A DNA stretch of 64,000 bases from Hyphomicrobiales bacterium (GCA_930633495.1 CAKNFJ010000001.1:2875001-2939000); one strand, 5' to 3'; positions 51,736 through 60,469 are shown, numbered from the stretch's first letter. Numbers and translations are program-made. Notes: generated by a model not told the origin, from the sequence alone.

Positions 51736-52607
51736 TGTCGATCGCCGACAGCCCTGCCATCCGCCGGCGCAAGCTCTTCAAGGGCCTGAGCGCCAGCAGC
51801 GCCATCCGCATCGGCGGTGGCCTGCTCGCCATCATCGTCTTAGTCGCGATCTTCGCGCCCTGGCTGTCGAGCCATGACCCGATCGCGCAGGATCTCGGGA
51901 AGCGCATGGTGCCGCCCTTCTGGTATCCGGGCGCGGATCCGGCCCACCTCCTCGGCACCGACCATCTCGGCCGCGACTACCTTGCCCGGTTGCTCCACGG
52001 CGCCCGTGTCTCGCTGCTTATCGGGCTCGGCGTCACGCTTTGCGCCGGGTTGATCGGCACGATGCTCGGCCTCACAGCCGGCTATTTCGGCGGCCGCGTC
52101 GACATGTTCGTCAGTTTCATCGTGACGACGCGGCTCTCGCTGCCGATCGTCTTGGTCGCGCTCGCGGCGGTGGCGCTGGGCGGCGCCTCGCTGAAGACGC
52201 TCGCGATCGTGCTCAGCCTCCTGCTCTGGGACCGTTTCGCCGTGGTCGTGCGCGCCGCGGCGCAGAGCCTGCGCAACCGCGAATTCGTGCAGGCGACCCA
52301 GTCCTTCGGCGCCTCGCATCTCTACATCATGCTGCACGGCATCCTGCCGAACCTGCGCAACACGCTGATCGTGGTCGCGACGCTGGAGATCGCCAACGTC
52401 ATCCTGCTCGAGGCGGCCCTGTCCTTCCTTGGCCTCGGCGCCCAGCCACCGACGCCCTCCTGGGGCCTGATGATCGCGGAAGGACGCGAGCACATCCTCT
52501 TCGATCCCTGGCTGATCGCGTTGCCCGGCGCCGGGCTCTGCCTGCTGATCCTGGCGGTGAACCTGCTCGGCGACGGCGTGCGCGACGCGCTCGACGAACG
52601 GCGCTGA
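51735..52607 (+). CDS. Oligopeptide-type ABC transporter permease (DppC-like, second system)
   Basis: The 290-residue permease has the DppC block LLGTDHLGRDYLARLLHGAR, multiple helices, and the EAA-like loop QATQSFGASHLYIMLHGILP. It is translationally coupled to the DppB-like gene. As at the first locus, no DppD/DppF ATPase genes follow: the plus-strand unit ends at the hairpin 52626-52642. Confidence 0.93.
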   Translation: MSIADSPAIRRRKLFKGLSASSAIRIGGGLLAIIVLVAIFAPWLSSHDPIAQDLGKRMVPPFWYPGADPAHLLGTDHLGRDYLARLLHGARVSLLIGLGVTLCAGLIGTMLGLTAGYFGGRVDMFVSFIVTTRLSLPIVLVALAAVALGGASLKTLAIVLSLLLWDRFAVVVRAAAQSLRNREFVQATQSFGASHLYIMLHGILPNLRNTLIVVATLEIANVILLEAALSFLGLGAQPPTPSWGLMIAEGREHILFDPWLIALPGAGLCLLILAVNLLGDGVRDALDERR

Positions 52608-52625
52608 GCGACAATCGAACGGTGG

Positions 52626-52642
52626 CGGCCCTTCTCGGGCCG
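52626..52642 (+). terminator. Hairpin ending the second peptide-type importer operon
   Basis: CGGCCC (52626-52631), TTCTC, GGGCCG (52637-52642) form a perfect 6-bp stem 19 bp after the stop codon. No T-run follows. Confidence 0.45.
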
Positions 52643-53042
52643 TCATGTGCTTGAACGCTACTTCAAATGGAGGATGACGAAGCGACGAGGCTGTGCGAAC
52701 AGACACACGCGGCGCCAGGGCTTGCGCTATGAAACGTCCGATCAGTCTGTCGTTCACCCAGCAGGCGCCGGGTTCGAAGCGTATCGATGCGGCTATGGCG
52801 CTTGTGCGAGAGGCACGGGCCGCAAGGCTGGATCAGGTTTCCAGCAGCTTTGATCCCGCCGAGCGAAAGATTTCGCCGCAGGCGACGGGCGAAGCGAAGG
52901 ACGGCCGCGAGATATCGCATTTGCCAGGTTGAGCGATACCGAATGGGCCTGTGCCGCGACATGGGCATGTGACCTTGCCTGCCATCGATGTTTCGGTGCG
53001 TCATGCCGCGTGTCGGGATCGAGACGTCACATCGATCCGCGC
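52643..53042. other. Spacer without a supported gene before the subtilase 3' end
   Basis: About 400 bp contain only short overlapping frames. One plus-strand frame (from ATG 52729, 67 codons) has no RBS and no recognisable motif. Nothing else is seen. Confidence 0.35.
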
Positions 53043-55202
53043 CTATCCGTCGCTTGCAAGCAAAGCACCCCCAAGCTTGGCTTGACTGATCGGGTCCTGC
53101 GGCGCGGGGTGCAATCGCCCTTCGAGAAGCCGCATGATCTCCTCTCCCGCATTGCAAGGATCCGGCCCCTGAGCGGGTCCTGTTCCTGTCAGATATGCGA
53201 TCGCGGCCGCGCGGGCGACCTGTGGCGCGGCCATGCTCGTCCCCGACATTCGGACCACAGCGCCGCTCCGGGTTCCTCCGGCAAGCACGCCTTCGAGTGC
53301 CGAAGACGCGTCGGCGGGAGCGGACACATGCACCCGCCCGGCACCTGAGGGGAGCGTCGGGTATTTGCCGGCCGCGCTATACAAGGCGGGGGTCCGGCTG
53401 TCCGCCACGAAACCTCCGACCACCGCTACCGCATCGTGGGTCGCGAGACCGTTGAGAGTTCCGAACCGCCGAACGAATACGCCCGCGGGATTATCTCCAA
53501 GCGGCCGATGCCCCGATGCCTCGAACGCTTCATCGCCCGGATCATCGAAATAGCTTTGCCGCGCACCAAGAGCATAGCCGAACGGATTGATGTCGCGCTG
53601 GATGCGGCAGGTGATCGGGCCGTGTCGTGCGACGCCGTGCAGATGCCCGAGCCTCACCGTCCAGGTACCAGACGACGTGGACGGCAAGGTCGGATTGTCC
53701 GGCGTCGTCGGCGCCAACGCCATGACGAAACGCCACAAGGCCCTGTCATCGCCGGTCCGGTAACGCTCGACGCTCGCTTGACCGATCGGATGCTGGCAGA
53801 GCGATCCGGGCGGCATGAGGTCTATATGTCGGATGCTCGATCCCGCGCGGTCGATCGAGCCGTCGTAGATCGCATGACCCTTGGGGTCGGTGATGGTGAT
53901 GGAAACGCCATCGGGAATCGCTCCCTGCGGCAGCCAGATCTCCAGATAGTTCGATGTCCGATCGTTAGGCTGCAAGCGCCAGGGGATATCGAAACCGCGG
54001 TCGTGGCCCGAGAGCAGATCGGGTGTGATCTCGCCATGGAGGCTGCTCAGGAAGTCATTGCCCGCGGGCATGATCAGGTGGGTCACGCCACCCCGCGCAA
54101 TGCGCCGGCGGATAAGCGACCGCAAAGCCCGCTCCAGCCGCTCGCCGCCTTGGTGCGGCCCGCCATTGAAACCGTAGCTGAAGTTGATGATGAGGGGCAG
54201 CATGGCCCCTTTCCCGAGATAGCGCTCGGCAACCCGGTCCGCCCGATCGAAAATATAGTGGAAGGCGCTCAGGATGAAGGCGTCCTTACCGAAACTGGCC
54301 GTTTCGATGGTTGCCGGGGCAGGCAATTGCACGGCGATCACCCGCAGCGCGTCGAAATTGCCCGCCGGCGGAACGGGACGGGCTGGGTTGTGCTTGCCGC
54401 CATAACGGTGACCTGCGGCGGCATCCAGCACATGGGCGCCGTGCGTCGCCAATCGGTCGATCGTGGCGCCGGCGTAGACGCCGCGATCGGGGGAGGCGCG
54501 TCGGTAGAGCGTTTCCTCATCGTGCCCATGGGTCTGGACAAGCTCGTCGATTGCATCGCTCAGATATTCACGCCCGAACAGGACTGTCGGCTCCGCAACG
54601 CCATCTGCCGCCGCCCCTTGCAGCCAGCAGAACTCCATCCGGGTCGCACCGGTGGCACCCCGCACATTCTCATGAGCAAAGGCTATGCCGTCGTCGATCA
54701 CGGCCATCATCGCCGCCGGCGGAACAGGTGCGAAGGGGCAAGCCGCATAGCGTTCAGCGATGTTGTCCGGATGGAAGCCGGGGTTGAGAGCCGATCGCGG
54801 AATCCGGGAGTTGAAGCGGATGCCCGTTTCCTGCTTTCCCCGCTGCTCCGTTTCTCCAGACCGCAATTGCGCGCAAGCCTCCGCGAGATCGCGCAGCCGA
54901 TCCTCTGCCTTGTCGGTCCTTGGCTCGGCAACACGGAGCACGACCGGACAGAACACTCGCTCCGGTCCGTCGAAGGCAGCGGGCCAAAGCGTGGGCAAGA
55001 GCACTGCCGGCTTCTTCCCCGGAGAACCGCTGTCTTTCAGCCCAGTGGCGATCGCATATGGGTCCGTTCCGGCAGGCCACTCCGCAGTCGCCGCGATGAA
55101 CGGACTATCCGTAACGGTGGCTCCCGTGAACGCATAGGCCGCGCCGGTTCCGTGCGCCCAACGCTCATAGGGACCGATCAATTCTGCTAGGTCAGCGGAC
55201 AT
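53043..55202 (-). CDS. S8 (subtilisin-like) serine peptidase without signal peptide
   Basis: The 719-residue product has the complete catalytic set: Asp170 in MAVIDDGIAFAHEN, His254 in ATHGAHVLDAAAG, oxyanion-type Asn in NFSYG/MPAGND, and Ser about 656 in SGTSMAAPQVARA. A large insert of about 250 residues between His and Ser contains a beta-rich region (NYLEIWLPQGAIPDGVSITI, WTVRLGHLHGVARHGPITC). No export signal or transmembrane helix is seen, so it may act in the cytoplasm. About 140 residues precede the domain. It is last in an operon with PAP2-like and SARP-like genes. The target is unknown. Confidence 0.85.
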   Translation of the reverse strand: MSADLAELIGPYERWAHGTGAAYAFTGATVTDSPFIAATAEWPAGTDPYAIATGLKDSGSPGKKPAVLLPTLWPAAFDGPERVFCPVVLRVAEPRTDKAEDRLRDLAEACAQLRSGETEQRGKQETGIRFNSRIPRSALNPGFHPDNIAERYAACPFAPVPPAAMMAVIDDGIAFAHENVRGATGATRMEFCWLQGAAADGVAEPTVLFGREYLSDAIDELVQTHGHDEETLYRRASPDRGVYAGATIDRLATHGAHVLDAAAGHRYGGKHNPARPVPPAGNFDALRVIAVQLPAPATIETASFGKDAFILSAFHYIFDRADRVAERYLGKGAMLPLIINFSYGFNGGPHQGGERLERALRSLIRRRIARGGVTHLIMPAGNDFLSSLHGEITPDLLSGHDRGFDIPWRLQPNDRTSNYLEIWLPQGAIPDGVSITITDPKGHAIYDGSIDRAGSSIRHIDLMPPGSLCQHPIGQASVERYRTGDDRALWRFVMALAPTTPDNPTLPSTSSGTWTVRLGHLHGVARHGPITCRIQRDINPFGYALGARQSYFDDPGDEAFEASGHRPLGDNPAGVFVRRFGTLNGLATHDAVAVVGGFVADSRTPALYSAAGKYPTLPSGAGRVHVSAPADASSALEGVLAGGTRSGAVVRMSGTSMAAPQVARAAAIAYLTGTGPAQGPDPCNAGEEIMRLLEGRLHPAPQDPISQAKLGGALLASDG

Positions 55203-55237
55203 TGGAAAACCCCGTGCGGGTCAGCATCGCGCGCGCT

Positions 55238-56374
55238 TCAGGAGAGCCGAAACTCGTCGAGGCTCTTCTGCCACAGCCAGTCGAAGAGACTGCTTCTGCG
55301 CACGGGGATTCCATGCCCGTTAGTATCCCGCGAGAGACCCGTGCTGTTGGGATCCGCCTGTTCCGCCGGGATGCCAGGCCACAGGTCCGGCCGGAAAGCA
55401 CTCACGGTAAAGTCGATATTCCGGGCGACATAGGTTCGTGGCGTCACTTTGGCCGCTTGTGCGCCGCAGAGGGCCAGGACAACCTGGCCCACGGCCTCGC
55501 CCAGAGCGGCTCCCGCCCAGCTATCGATCGGAAAATGCACGCCGGCCACGGTGCGGTTCACGGCGACCCGTTCGGCCTGCTTGAACACTAGCCTCACCAG
55601 CTTTTCGGTGGACGGATAGTGCTGCATCGGCTTCACCGCCTTGAGCAGCCCTTCGATGACGGTTGCGACTGCAAAGGCTTCGGCGGCATGCGCGCTCGGG
55701 AAAGTCGCATGGCCGGGCGTCGAGATCATCGGCATCACCGTCGTTCCGAGCCGATCCGGTCGCCGGCACGCAAGATGGTGCTTGGCGATCATCGCAACGT
55801 GGGAGGTGAGGACCTGCGTGGCTGCGACCAACTCGAAAGTGAATCGATTGCGCGCGGCGTTGAGGCCGAGGATCATCGCGAAATAATCGATCGGATAGCC
55901 GAGCTGGGTCAGGATTTCAGCTGACCGTTCGCCGCGCAGATCCATATAGTCTCGCATCAGCGCGACCTGCTCGAGGAAGAGCGCCATCGGCGGCCTGTGC
56001 AGCGTGAGGAAGGTCGGCCTCCGCCATGAGAAAGAAACAGCCTCCGATCCGCTGCCTGTGTCCGCCTTCCAATCGAGATGACGCAGGAACTCGCTGAGAT
56101 AGAGCGATGAGCGCACCCATCCCTCGAAACCCATGAGATTGGCCGGGTTCGACATCTTCAAGGAGGCTGGCGCCTCGACCTCGCCAGTGCCTGCCGCGTG
56201 CATAATGGCCTGGCTGCTGATCAGGAGGCCCTGAGCTTCCAGAGGATCGACCGGGGTCCCGCCGATGAATGCGCCTAGTCCGGTGAGGTTTGTTCCTCCC
56301 GTCCCGCCGGTACCTCCTGTCCCACCAGTCCCGCCTGTGCCACCTGTTCCGCCTGTGCCCCCAAGTACCGACAT
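55238..56374 (-). CDS. PAP2/vanadium haloperoxidase-fold protein with N-terminal Gly-Gly-Thr repeats
   Basis: The 378-residue product opens with MSVL and eight tandem Gly-Gly-Thr units (residues 5-28). The PAP2 phosphate/vanadate site is recognisable: K-x6-RP in KHHLACRRPDR (about residues 198-208), PSAHA (about 227) and R-x5-H-x3-D in RTVAGVHFPIDSWAG (about 272). The fold suits acid phosphatases and vanadium-dependent haloperoxidases. The lack of clear membrane helices and the long N-terminal domain favour the soluble haloperoxidase-like branch. The gene lies 12 bp after the SARP-like regulator and 35 bp before the peptidase. Confidence 0.75.
   Translation of the reverse strand: MSVLGGTGGTGGTGGTGGTGGTGGTGGTNLTGLGAFIGGTPVDPLEAQGLLISSQAIMHAAGTGEVEAPASLKMSNPANLMGFEGWVRSSLYLSEFLRHLDWKADTGSGSEAVSFSWRRPTFLTLHRPPMALFLEQVALMRDYMDLRGERSAEILTQLGYPIDYFAMILGLNAARNRFTFELVAATQVLTSHVAMIAKHHLACRRPDRLGTTVMPMISTPGHATFPSAHAAEAFAVATVIEGLLKAVKPMQHYPSTEKLVRLVFKQAERVAVNRTVAGVHFPIDSWAGAALGEAVGQVVLALCGAQAAKVTPRTYVARNIDFTVSAFRPDLWPGIPAEQADPNSTGLSRDTNGHGIPVRRSSLFDWLWQKSLDEFRLS
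56291..56362 (-). repeat. Nine-bp tandem coding repeat (eight Gly-Gly-Thr units)
   Basis: Eight consecutive 9-bp units encode Gly-Gly-Thr with third-base variation between units, so the protein repeat is kept while the DNA has drifted. Copy-number change by slippage would alter the N-terminal length in frame. Confidence 0.85.
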
Positions 56375-56386
56375 ATCCCTGCCTCC

Positions 56387-58042
56387 TCACGGAATCCCTG
56401 CGGCGCGAAGCGCCGCTGCGGCGCTTCGACCGAATTCGTATTCTGCCGCCGGATGACTGCGCTGGTATCCCGCGACCGTGAAATCCGGCTGCCGGCGCAG
56501 AAGCTCCTGGCCGGCAAGAGCCGCATCCTGCCCCCGCCCCAGATGATGCAGAGCGACGATCTTCGTGCGCAGCGTCGACAAATGCCGATCGTTTTGACTG
56601 AGGGAGCGATCCGCCAAGGCGAGCGCACGCTGATGATCGCCCATCGCCAGATGCGCGGTCGCATTCAACGAGTCGTAGAAATAGCCGAAGGGATCGAGGG
56701 GCGAGAGCCTGCGGGCACGCTCCGTCGCCTTGACCGCCGAGGTCCCCTCATCACGGAAAGCATGCAGGGCGCCCTTGAGAAGCCAGGACAAGCCGGCGTT
56801 CGGGTTCCGCTCCAGCGCGGCCGAGTAGCGGACATCGGCAATATCGAGGCGACGCAAAAGATTATTCTGGGCAAAGCCGTCGATCGTCAGGCTGAAAGCG
56901 TTGTCGGGCTCGATGTCCAGCGCGCGCGCCGTGCAGTCGAGTGCGTGCCGCGTCTCCTGCGCGACATCTGAACTCCAGCCGTTGAAGACGCTGAGAACAT
57001 ACCATTTTCCGAGCCAGGCATGGAGTTCGGGCGTATAGGGCGCTCGGCGCGCGGCCTCTTCGAGGAGTTCGCGGGCGCGAGCAAAATCCCGCAAGACCGC
57101 ACGGTGCATCAGTGCGATCCCGGCGATCAGGAGGTTGTGATCGTCGATGGCGGCCGGCACCTTGCTCCGAACATGGACGAGCGCCTGCTCGGCGACCGCA
57201 GCGCCAACTGCCGCGACGATGGCCGCAATGCCCTCCGCCGATGCGTCAAGAAAGCGCTCGGCTCCATAGGCGAGCTGACGCGTCCACAGGATGCGTCCCG
57301 AGCGGGTATCGACGAAATCGCTATCCAGAACCAGATTGCCGCCCGATCGCCGCAACGTCCCGGTGACGCAGAAATCAGCCTGCAAGAGGTTTCGCACAGC
57401 CGTGATGTCGACCTGCGCCGATGCCATGGCCCGGCAGGACAGATGCGAGATCACCGCGAGCAGATGAGAGCGGCTGAGCGACCGGCAGATTTCCTCCGCG
57501 ACCCAGTCTCCCAGGACACCCGTCGGATGCTCGCCGTCCAGGGCCCGGAACGGGAGGACCGCCACGACCGGAAGCAAAGGAGAGAAGAGCTCCTGGCTGC
57601 CTCTGAACAATCCCGCCAATTGTCCGGGGTTCTGTCGAATGGCAGCCGCCCATGCAACGAAACCCGGCTCACGGATGTCGAGCCCCTCGAGGAATGGGCC
57701 GGACGAGACATGCCCGAGAAACCGCACCCGCGAGAGGTCCAGGGAGAGATCGGCATTGCTGCCTGCGATCAACTCCTCATAGGTGTTCCCCATGATGCGG
57801 CGGAGATCGGAAAGCGCCCGGCGAAGGCTCTGCCGCCCGGTGTCGTAGCAGGTGGCCCCCCAGAGCGTTTCCTGAAGGAACGCGCGCGTGCGGCGCCCGA
57901 AAGGCGCCGTTGCAAGCAACGCCAGCAAGGCTCGGTGCTTTGCGCCGGTCACGACGAAGCCGCCGGCTTCCGTCGATGATACCGCGCACGCCCCGAACAG
58001 GCTGATCTGGAGTAATTCCCCGGTCATGACGTAATGCCCCAT
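56387..58042 (-). CDS. SARP-type winged-helix regulator with TolB-like and TPR regions
   Basis: The product has 551 residues (start ATG 58042; ATG 58027 is an alternative). Residues about 10-105 form an OmpR/SARP-like DNA-binding domain (GAKHRALLALLATAPFGRRT, then RQSLRRALSDLRRIMG). Residues about 155-280 resemble the TolB/adenylate-cyclase-associated segment (VVAVLPFRALDGEH, GDWVAEEICRSLSRSHLLAV). The C-terminal half carries TPR-like helices (ALDIEPDNAFSLTIDGFAQN, ERNPNAGLSWLLKGALHAF). It is the first gene of the unit that encodes the PAP2-like protein and peptidase and is probably their activator. Confidence 0.82.
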   Translation of the reverse strand: MGHYVMTGELLQISLFGACAVSSTEAGGFVVTGAKHRALLALLATAPFGRRTRAFLQETLWGATCYDTGRQSLRRALSDLRRIMGNTYEELIAGSNADLSLDLSRVRFLGHVSSGPFLEGLDIREPGFVAWAAAIRQNPGQLAGLFRGSQELFSPLLPVVAVLPFRALDGEHPTGVLGDWVAEEICRSLSRSHLLAVISHLSCRAMASAQVDITAVRNLLQADFCVTGTLRRSGGNLVLDSDFVDTRSGRILWTRQLAYGAERFLDASAEGIAAIVAAVGAAVAEQALVHVRSKVPAAIDDHNLLIAGIALMHRAVLRDFARARELLEEAARRAPYTPELHAWLGKWYVLSVFNGWSSDVAQETRHALDCTARALDIEPDNAFSLTIDGFAQNNLLRRLDIADVRYSAALERNPNAGLSWLLKGALHAFRDEGTSAVKATERARRLSPLDPFGYFYDSLNATAHLAMGDHQRALALADRSLSQNDRHLSTLRTKIVALHHLGRGQDAALAGQELLRRQPDFTVAGYQRSHPAAEYEFGRSAAAALRAAGIP

Positions 58043-58141
58043 ACGCCTAAACCCAATTTATTGTAGTGAGCCGATCGAAGCCAATCCGTTTCACGGTTTT
58101 TTCACGCGCCGGCTGCCTCCGGAGCCGTTAGCCTGACCGTC

Positions 58142-58354
58142 ATGCCAAACCCGATCAAAACGACCGACTCTTGCGACGCTCGCATCACTCTGGCTCCGCC
58201 GCGCGATCTCGCCGATTTCTACCTGCGATGGCCGGAATTCCGGATCGTCGCCAGCGAAATCGCGGAACGCGAAACCCTCAGCAGGACCGAGCGAGAGGTC
58301 ATGACGTGGTTGCTGCGGCTCGCGGATCGGGTCGGGCCGCGAGACCTCGCCTAG
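58142..58354 (+). CDS. Small hypothetical protein upstream of the PAS-LuxR gene
   Basis: The 70-residue product starts at ATG 58142, is acidic/basic mixed, and contains DLADFYLRWPEFRIVASEIA and REVMTWLLRLADRVGPRDL. I do not recognise a family. It is divergent from the SARP-like gene and 50 bp before the LuxR-type gene on the same strand, so it probably belongs to the regulatory part of the cluster. Real-gene status rests on the amphipathic, coding-like composition. Confidence 0.55.
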   Translation: MPNPIKTTDSCDARITLAPPRDLADFYLRWPEFRIVASEIAERETLSRTEREVMTWLLRLADRVGPRDLA

Positions 58355-58404
58355 CCATGTGCCCTGAGCACGGGCCCTCGCACCTAGCAAAGGAGACCTA
58401 AAAA

Positions 58405-59151
58405 GTGGGCCTGACGCTGATCCGGTTCCCTCTCAGGGAAGAGAGAGACGATCCGCTGCAGCAGCGGATCGTCGAACTGCAACGCGAGGTCGGTCGGCTT
58501 ACAACCGAACGAGACGAGGCACTAGGTACACTGGATCGGCTTGCCCTGGGCATCATGATCCTTGATCGGAACATGCACGTCACCTTCGCCAATGCGAGCG
58601 CCAGGTGCCTTCTGGAGGAAAGCAACGGCCCGGCTGGCCAGAAATTGGGACGGTTCTTTGCGCGTGATCCGCGCGATCAGCAGCGCCTCAAGCAACTGGT
58701 CAAGAGCGTCTTGCAGGCCGAATGCATCTCGTCAGAACTTCACCAGACAAACATGATTTTGCATGGCGCCGATGGCACCCCGATACTGTCAGCTTGCGTA
58801 ATGCCTGCTTCATCCTCATGCGACGAGCGCTCGAATGACAAGGTCTTGCTCGCATTGGGCCGGCTTGAAACAGCACCGGATTTGCCTGACTGCGTGCGGC
58901 AAATGTTCAGCCTGACCGATGCGGAAACCAAATACGCCATCGCTCTCGTGAGGGGGCTTTCCTTGGCGGAAGAGGCTGAAGCCCAGGGCGTCCGGGTGTC
59001 GACGGCACGCACTCACCTGGCGCACATATTCCAGAAGACAAACACCCACCAACAGAGTCAGCTTGTCGCGCTGCTGAGCGCCACGACACCTGCGTTTCGA
59101 TCAGCCCGGCTTTCCGGCGGGCGAGCGTCAGGGACTTCAGGTCACGCGTAG
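58405..59151 (+). CDS. PAS domain plus LuxR-type HTH regulator
   Basis: The 248-residue product starts at GTG 58405 with AAGGAGA upstream. A short coiled coil (LQQRIVELQREVGRLTTERD, residues about 18-42) leads into a PAS-like domain (DRLALGIMILDRNMHVTFAN, about 45-160) and a C-terminal LuxR-type HTH (FSLTDAETKYAIALVRGLSL, EEAEAQGVRVSTARTHLAHI). No receiver domain is present, so it probably senses a ligand or redox state directly. It is transcribed away from the SARP/PAP2/peptidase operon and may cross-regulate it. Confidence 0.85.
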   Translation: MGLTLIRFPLREERDDPLQQRIVELQREVGRLTTERDEALGTLDRLALGIMILDRNMHVTFANASARCLLEESNGPAGQKLGRFFARDPRDQQRLKQLVKSVLQAECISSELHQTNMILHGADGTPILSACVMPASSSCDERSNDKVLLALGRLETAPDLPDCVRQMFSLTDAETKYAIALVRGLSLAEEAEAQGVRVSTARTHLAHIFQKTNTHQQSQLVALLSATTPAFRSARLSGGRASGTSGHA

Positions 59152-59350
59152 TGCAGCCAAAGGCGAGCTCGGGTTGAGAGAAAAAGCTCCGCGCCCAGGC
59201 GGACTGGCTTTTTGCCGCGGGGCTGTCGATGGTGCGGTAGATCGTTGAGCGCCGTGAGCAACTCCTGCCCGGTTCGTGGCCGCAGCAGTTGTCCTCTGGC
59301 GGCAAATGCGATGCCAGCGCGGGCTGGACTGAAAACCGCATCGTGCCGCG
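59142..59350 (-). pseudogene. Open coding-like fragment lacking a start
   Basis: The minus strand reads without stop as RHDAVFSPARAGIAFAARGQ, then LLRPRTGQELLTALNDLPHH and KKPVRLGAELFLSTRARLWL, ending HYA at 59142-59144. There is no start codon or RBS. It looks like the 3' end of a lost gene; the family is not recognised. Confidence 0.3.
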
Positions 59351-59364
59351 TAAGGCAATGCCGA

Positions 59365-59760
59365 TTACCCTGCCGATGTAATGACCTTGCAGTGCCAGAC
59401 GAAATAGGTGGTTCTGCCCTTTCCGAAGTTCCCGTCGAGCAGTCTAATCGTGTCGTCGTGCCGGAACCAGGGGCGATATTCCTCTGCGTGCACCCAGCGA
59501 GAATTCGTCAGAATTAGAGAGTATTGCAGGAAGACTGCGGGCTCCAACAAAAAATACGCCCCGTTGTCCGTCTTCCAGAGTCCTCGGCCGTTTTGAGGCC
59601 CAAGTGCTCCCCCTTGCCACTTCCATTCAATCAAGGGCGGTCGCCAGTTGCCTTGTGCGTCCTTTTCATAGGTCGTTGCAAGCTCCAGCGTCCCGGCGTG
59701 CTTGCCGGTGTTTGGATGAAAGACGCTGAGCTTGTCGGTCTTGACCAGCACCACGCCCAT
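59365..59760 (-). CDS. Hypothetical protein, unrecognised
   Basis: The product has 131 residues from ATG 59760, with GGAGG 5 bp upstream. It is soluble, rich in Trp/Tyr/Phe, and beta-like in pattern (VLVKTDKLSVFHPNTGKHAG, LIEWKWQGGALGPQNGRGLW, YFLLEPAVFLQYSLILTNSR, TTYFVWHCKVITSAG). I recognise no family or catalytic motif. The higher aromatic content and AT-rich surroundings set it apart from its neighbours, in keeping with horizontal origin. Confidence 0.6.
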   Translation of the reverse strand: MGVVLVKTDKLSVFHPNTGKHAGTLELATTYEKDAQGNWRPPLIEWKWQGGALGPQNGRGLWKTDNGAYFLLEPAVFLQYSLILTNSRWVHAEEYRPWFRHDDTIRLLDGNFGKGRTTYFVWHCKVITSAG

Positions 59761-60288
59761 GGGCCCCTCCAAGAGTGTCCGTCGTCAGGAGTCTGTAGAC
59801 AGAAGGCCCGTCTATTTTGGAGCGTCTCCGGACGTCTGGGATGACGTTATGCGACCTGTGCTGTGCCTCCAGGTGTCATCGTGCTAGGGGTGGCCTATTT
59901 ATCAATGAACCAATCCATAAATCATGAATAAATTATGAGTCTTGTAGACATTAATTAAATAAACTATAATATTATCTTATTATAATTTCGCATATTAAAT
60001 TTTATATATTAGGAAATATCAATTGGTTTGCGAGTTTAAGCAGGTATTTTATTTCAAATCAGAGTCGTTCGACCATAGGACGAGTCCCGTTTCAATATCC
60101 ATCCATGTTTATTCGGCATTGCGACCCTGCTGTCTGCCAAAAGACATATTTCAGGGTGGGCCAATTCAGTGGGCACTTCGCTCGCCGGGCCGAAAAGGCG
60201 GCCTAGACCGATGAATGCGTGACGACGCTGTAGCGTGAGCCGATTGAAACACACTCAATCCGGAGAGTTTAGACCCTCGGCAAGGGGC
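59761..60288. other. AT-rich gene-free island
   Basis: These 530 bp hold no convincing gene. Counting bases, 59901-60060 has about 34 G/C in 160 (about 21%), against a clearly G+C-rich background. It includes runs such as TTAATTAAATAAACTATAAT. It sits between an orphan gene and a transposase remnant, as expected for acquired DNA. It may also hold a promoter. Confidence 0.7.
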
Positions 60289-60469
60289 TCATTTAAGCTG
60301 CTGGGTTGCAAGAGCGACGAGAGCGAGGACCTTGACGGCGAGCCTGTCGTATCGCGTCGCGATGCGCTTCCAGTTTTTTGAGCTTGCCGAACATGCGCCC
60401 GATGATATTTCGGCGCCGATAGGCTGTGCGGTCGCCCGTGTCACGCCTTCCCAGCCTTTCTGGGATGTC
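60289..60469 (-). mobile_element. IS5-family transposase 3' remnant, frameshifted
   Basis: Minus-strand frames give DRTAYRRRNIIGRMFGKLK and then, after a +1 shift in an A6 run (T6 at 60374-60379), NWKRIATRYDRLAVKVLALV ending ALATQQLK at 60289-60291. This is the C-terminal YRRRNxxxRMFxxLKxWRRIATRYDR block of IS5/IS427-type transposases. An in-frame stop precedes the block, so about 60 codons remain and it is not active. Confidence 0.75.

Noticed and set aside
52729..52932. Possible 67-residue protein after the second peptide-type importer
   Set aside because: No RBS, no family and no conserved pattern visible, so it is treated as a spacer.
56291..56362. Tandem repeat considered as a CRISPR array
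   Set aside because: Units are 9 bp, contiguous, in frame and without spacers; no cas genes are nearby.
56265..56456. Plus-strand Val-Pro-Pro repeat protein
   Set aside because: It is the complement of the Gly-Gly-Thr repeat in the PAP2-fold gene. There is no independent RBS, and the minus-strand gene has clear catalytic motifs.
52626..60469. Prophage or conjugative element
   Set aside because: No integrase, phage structural gene, attachment repeats or transfer genes were seen; only an IS5 remnant and AT-rich DNA support transfer.
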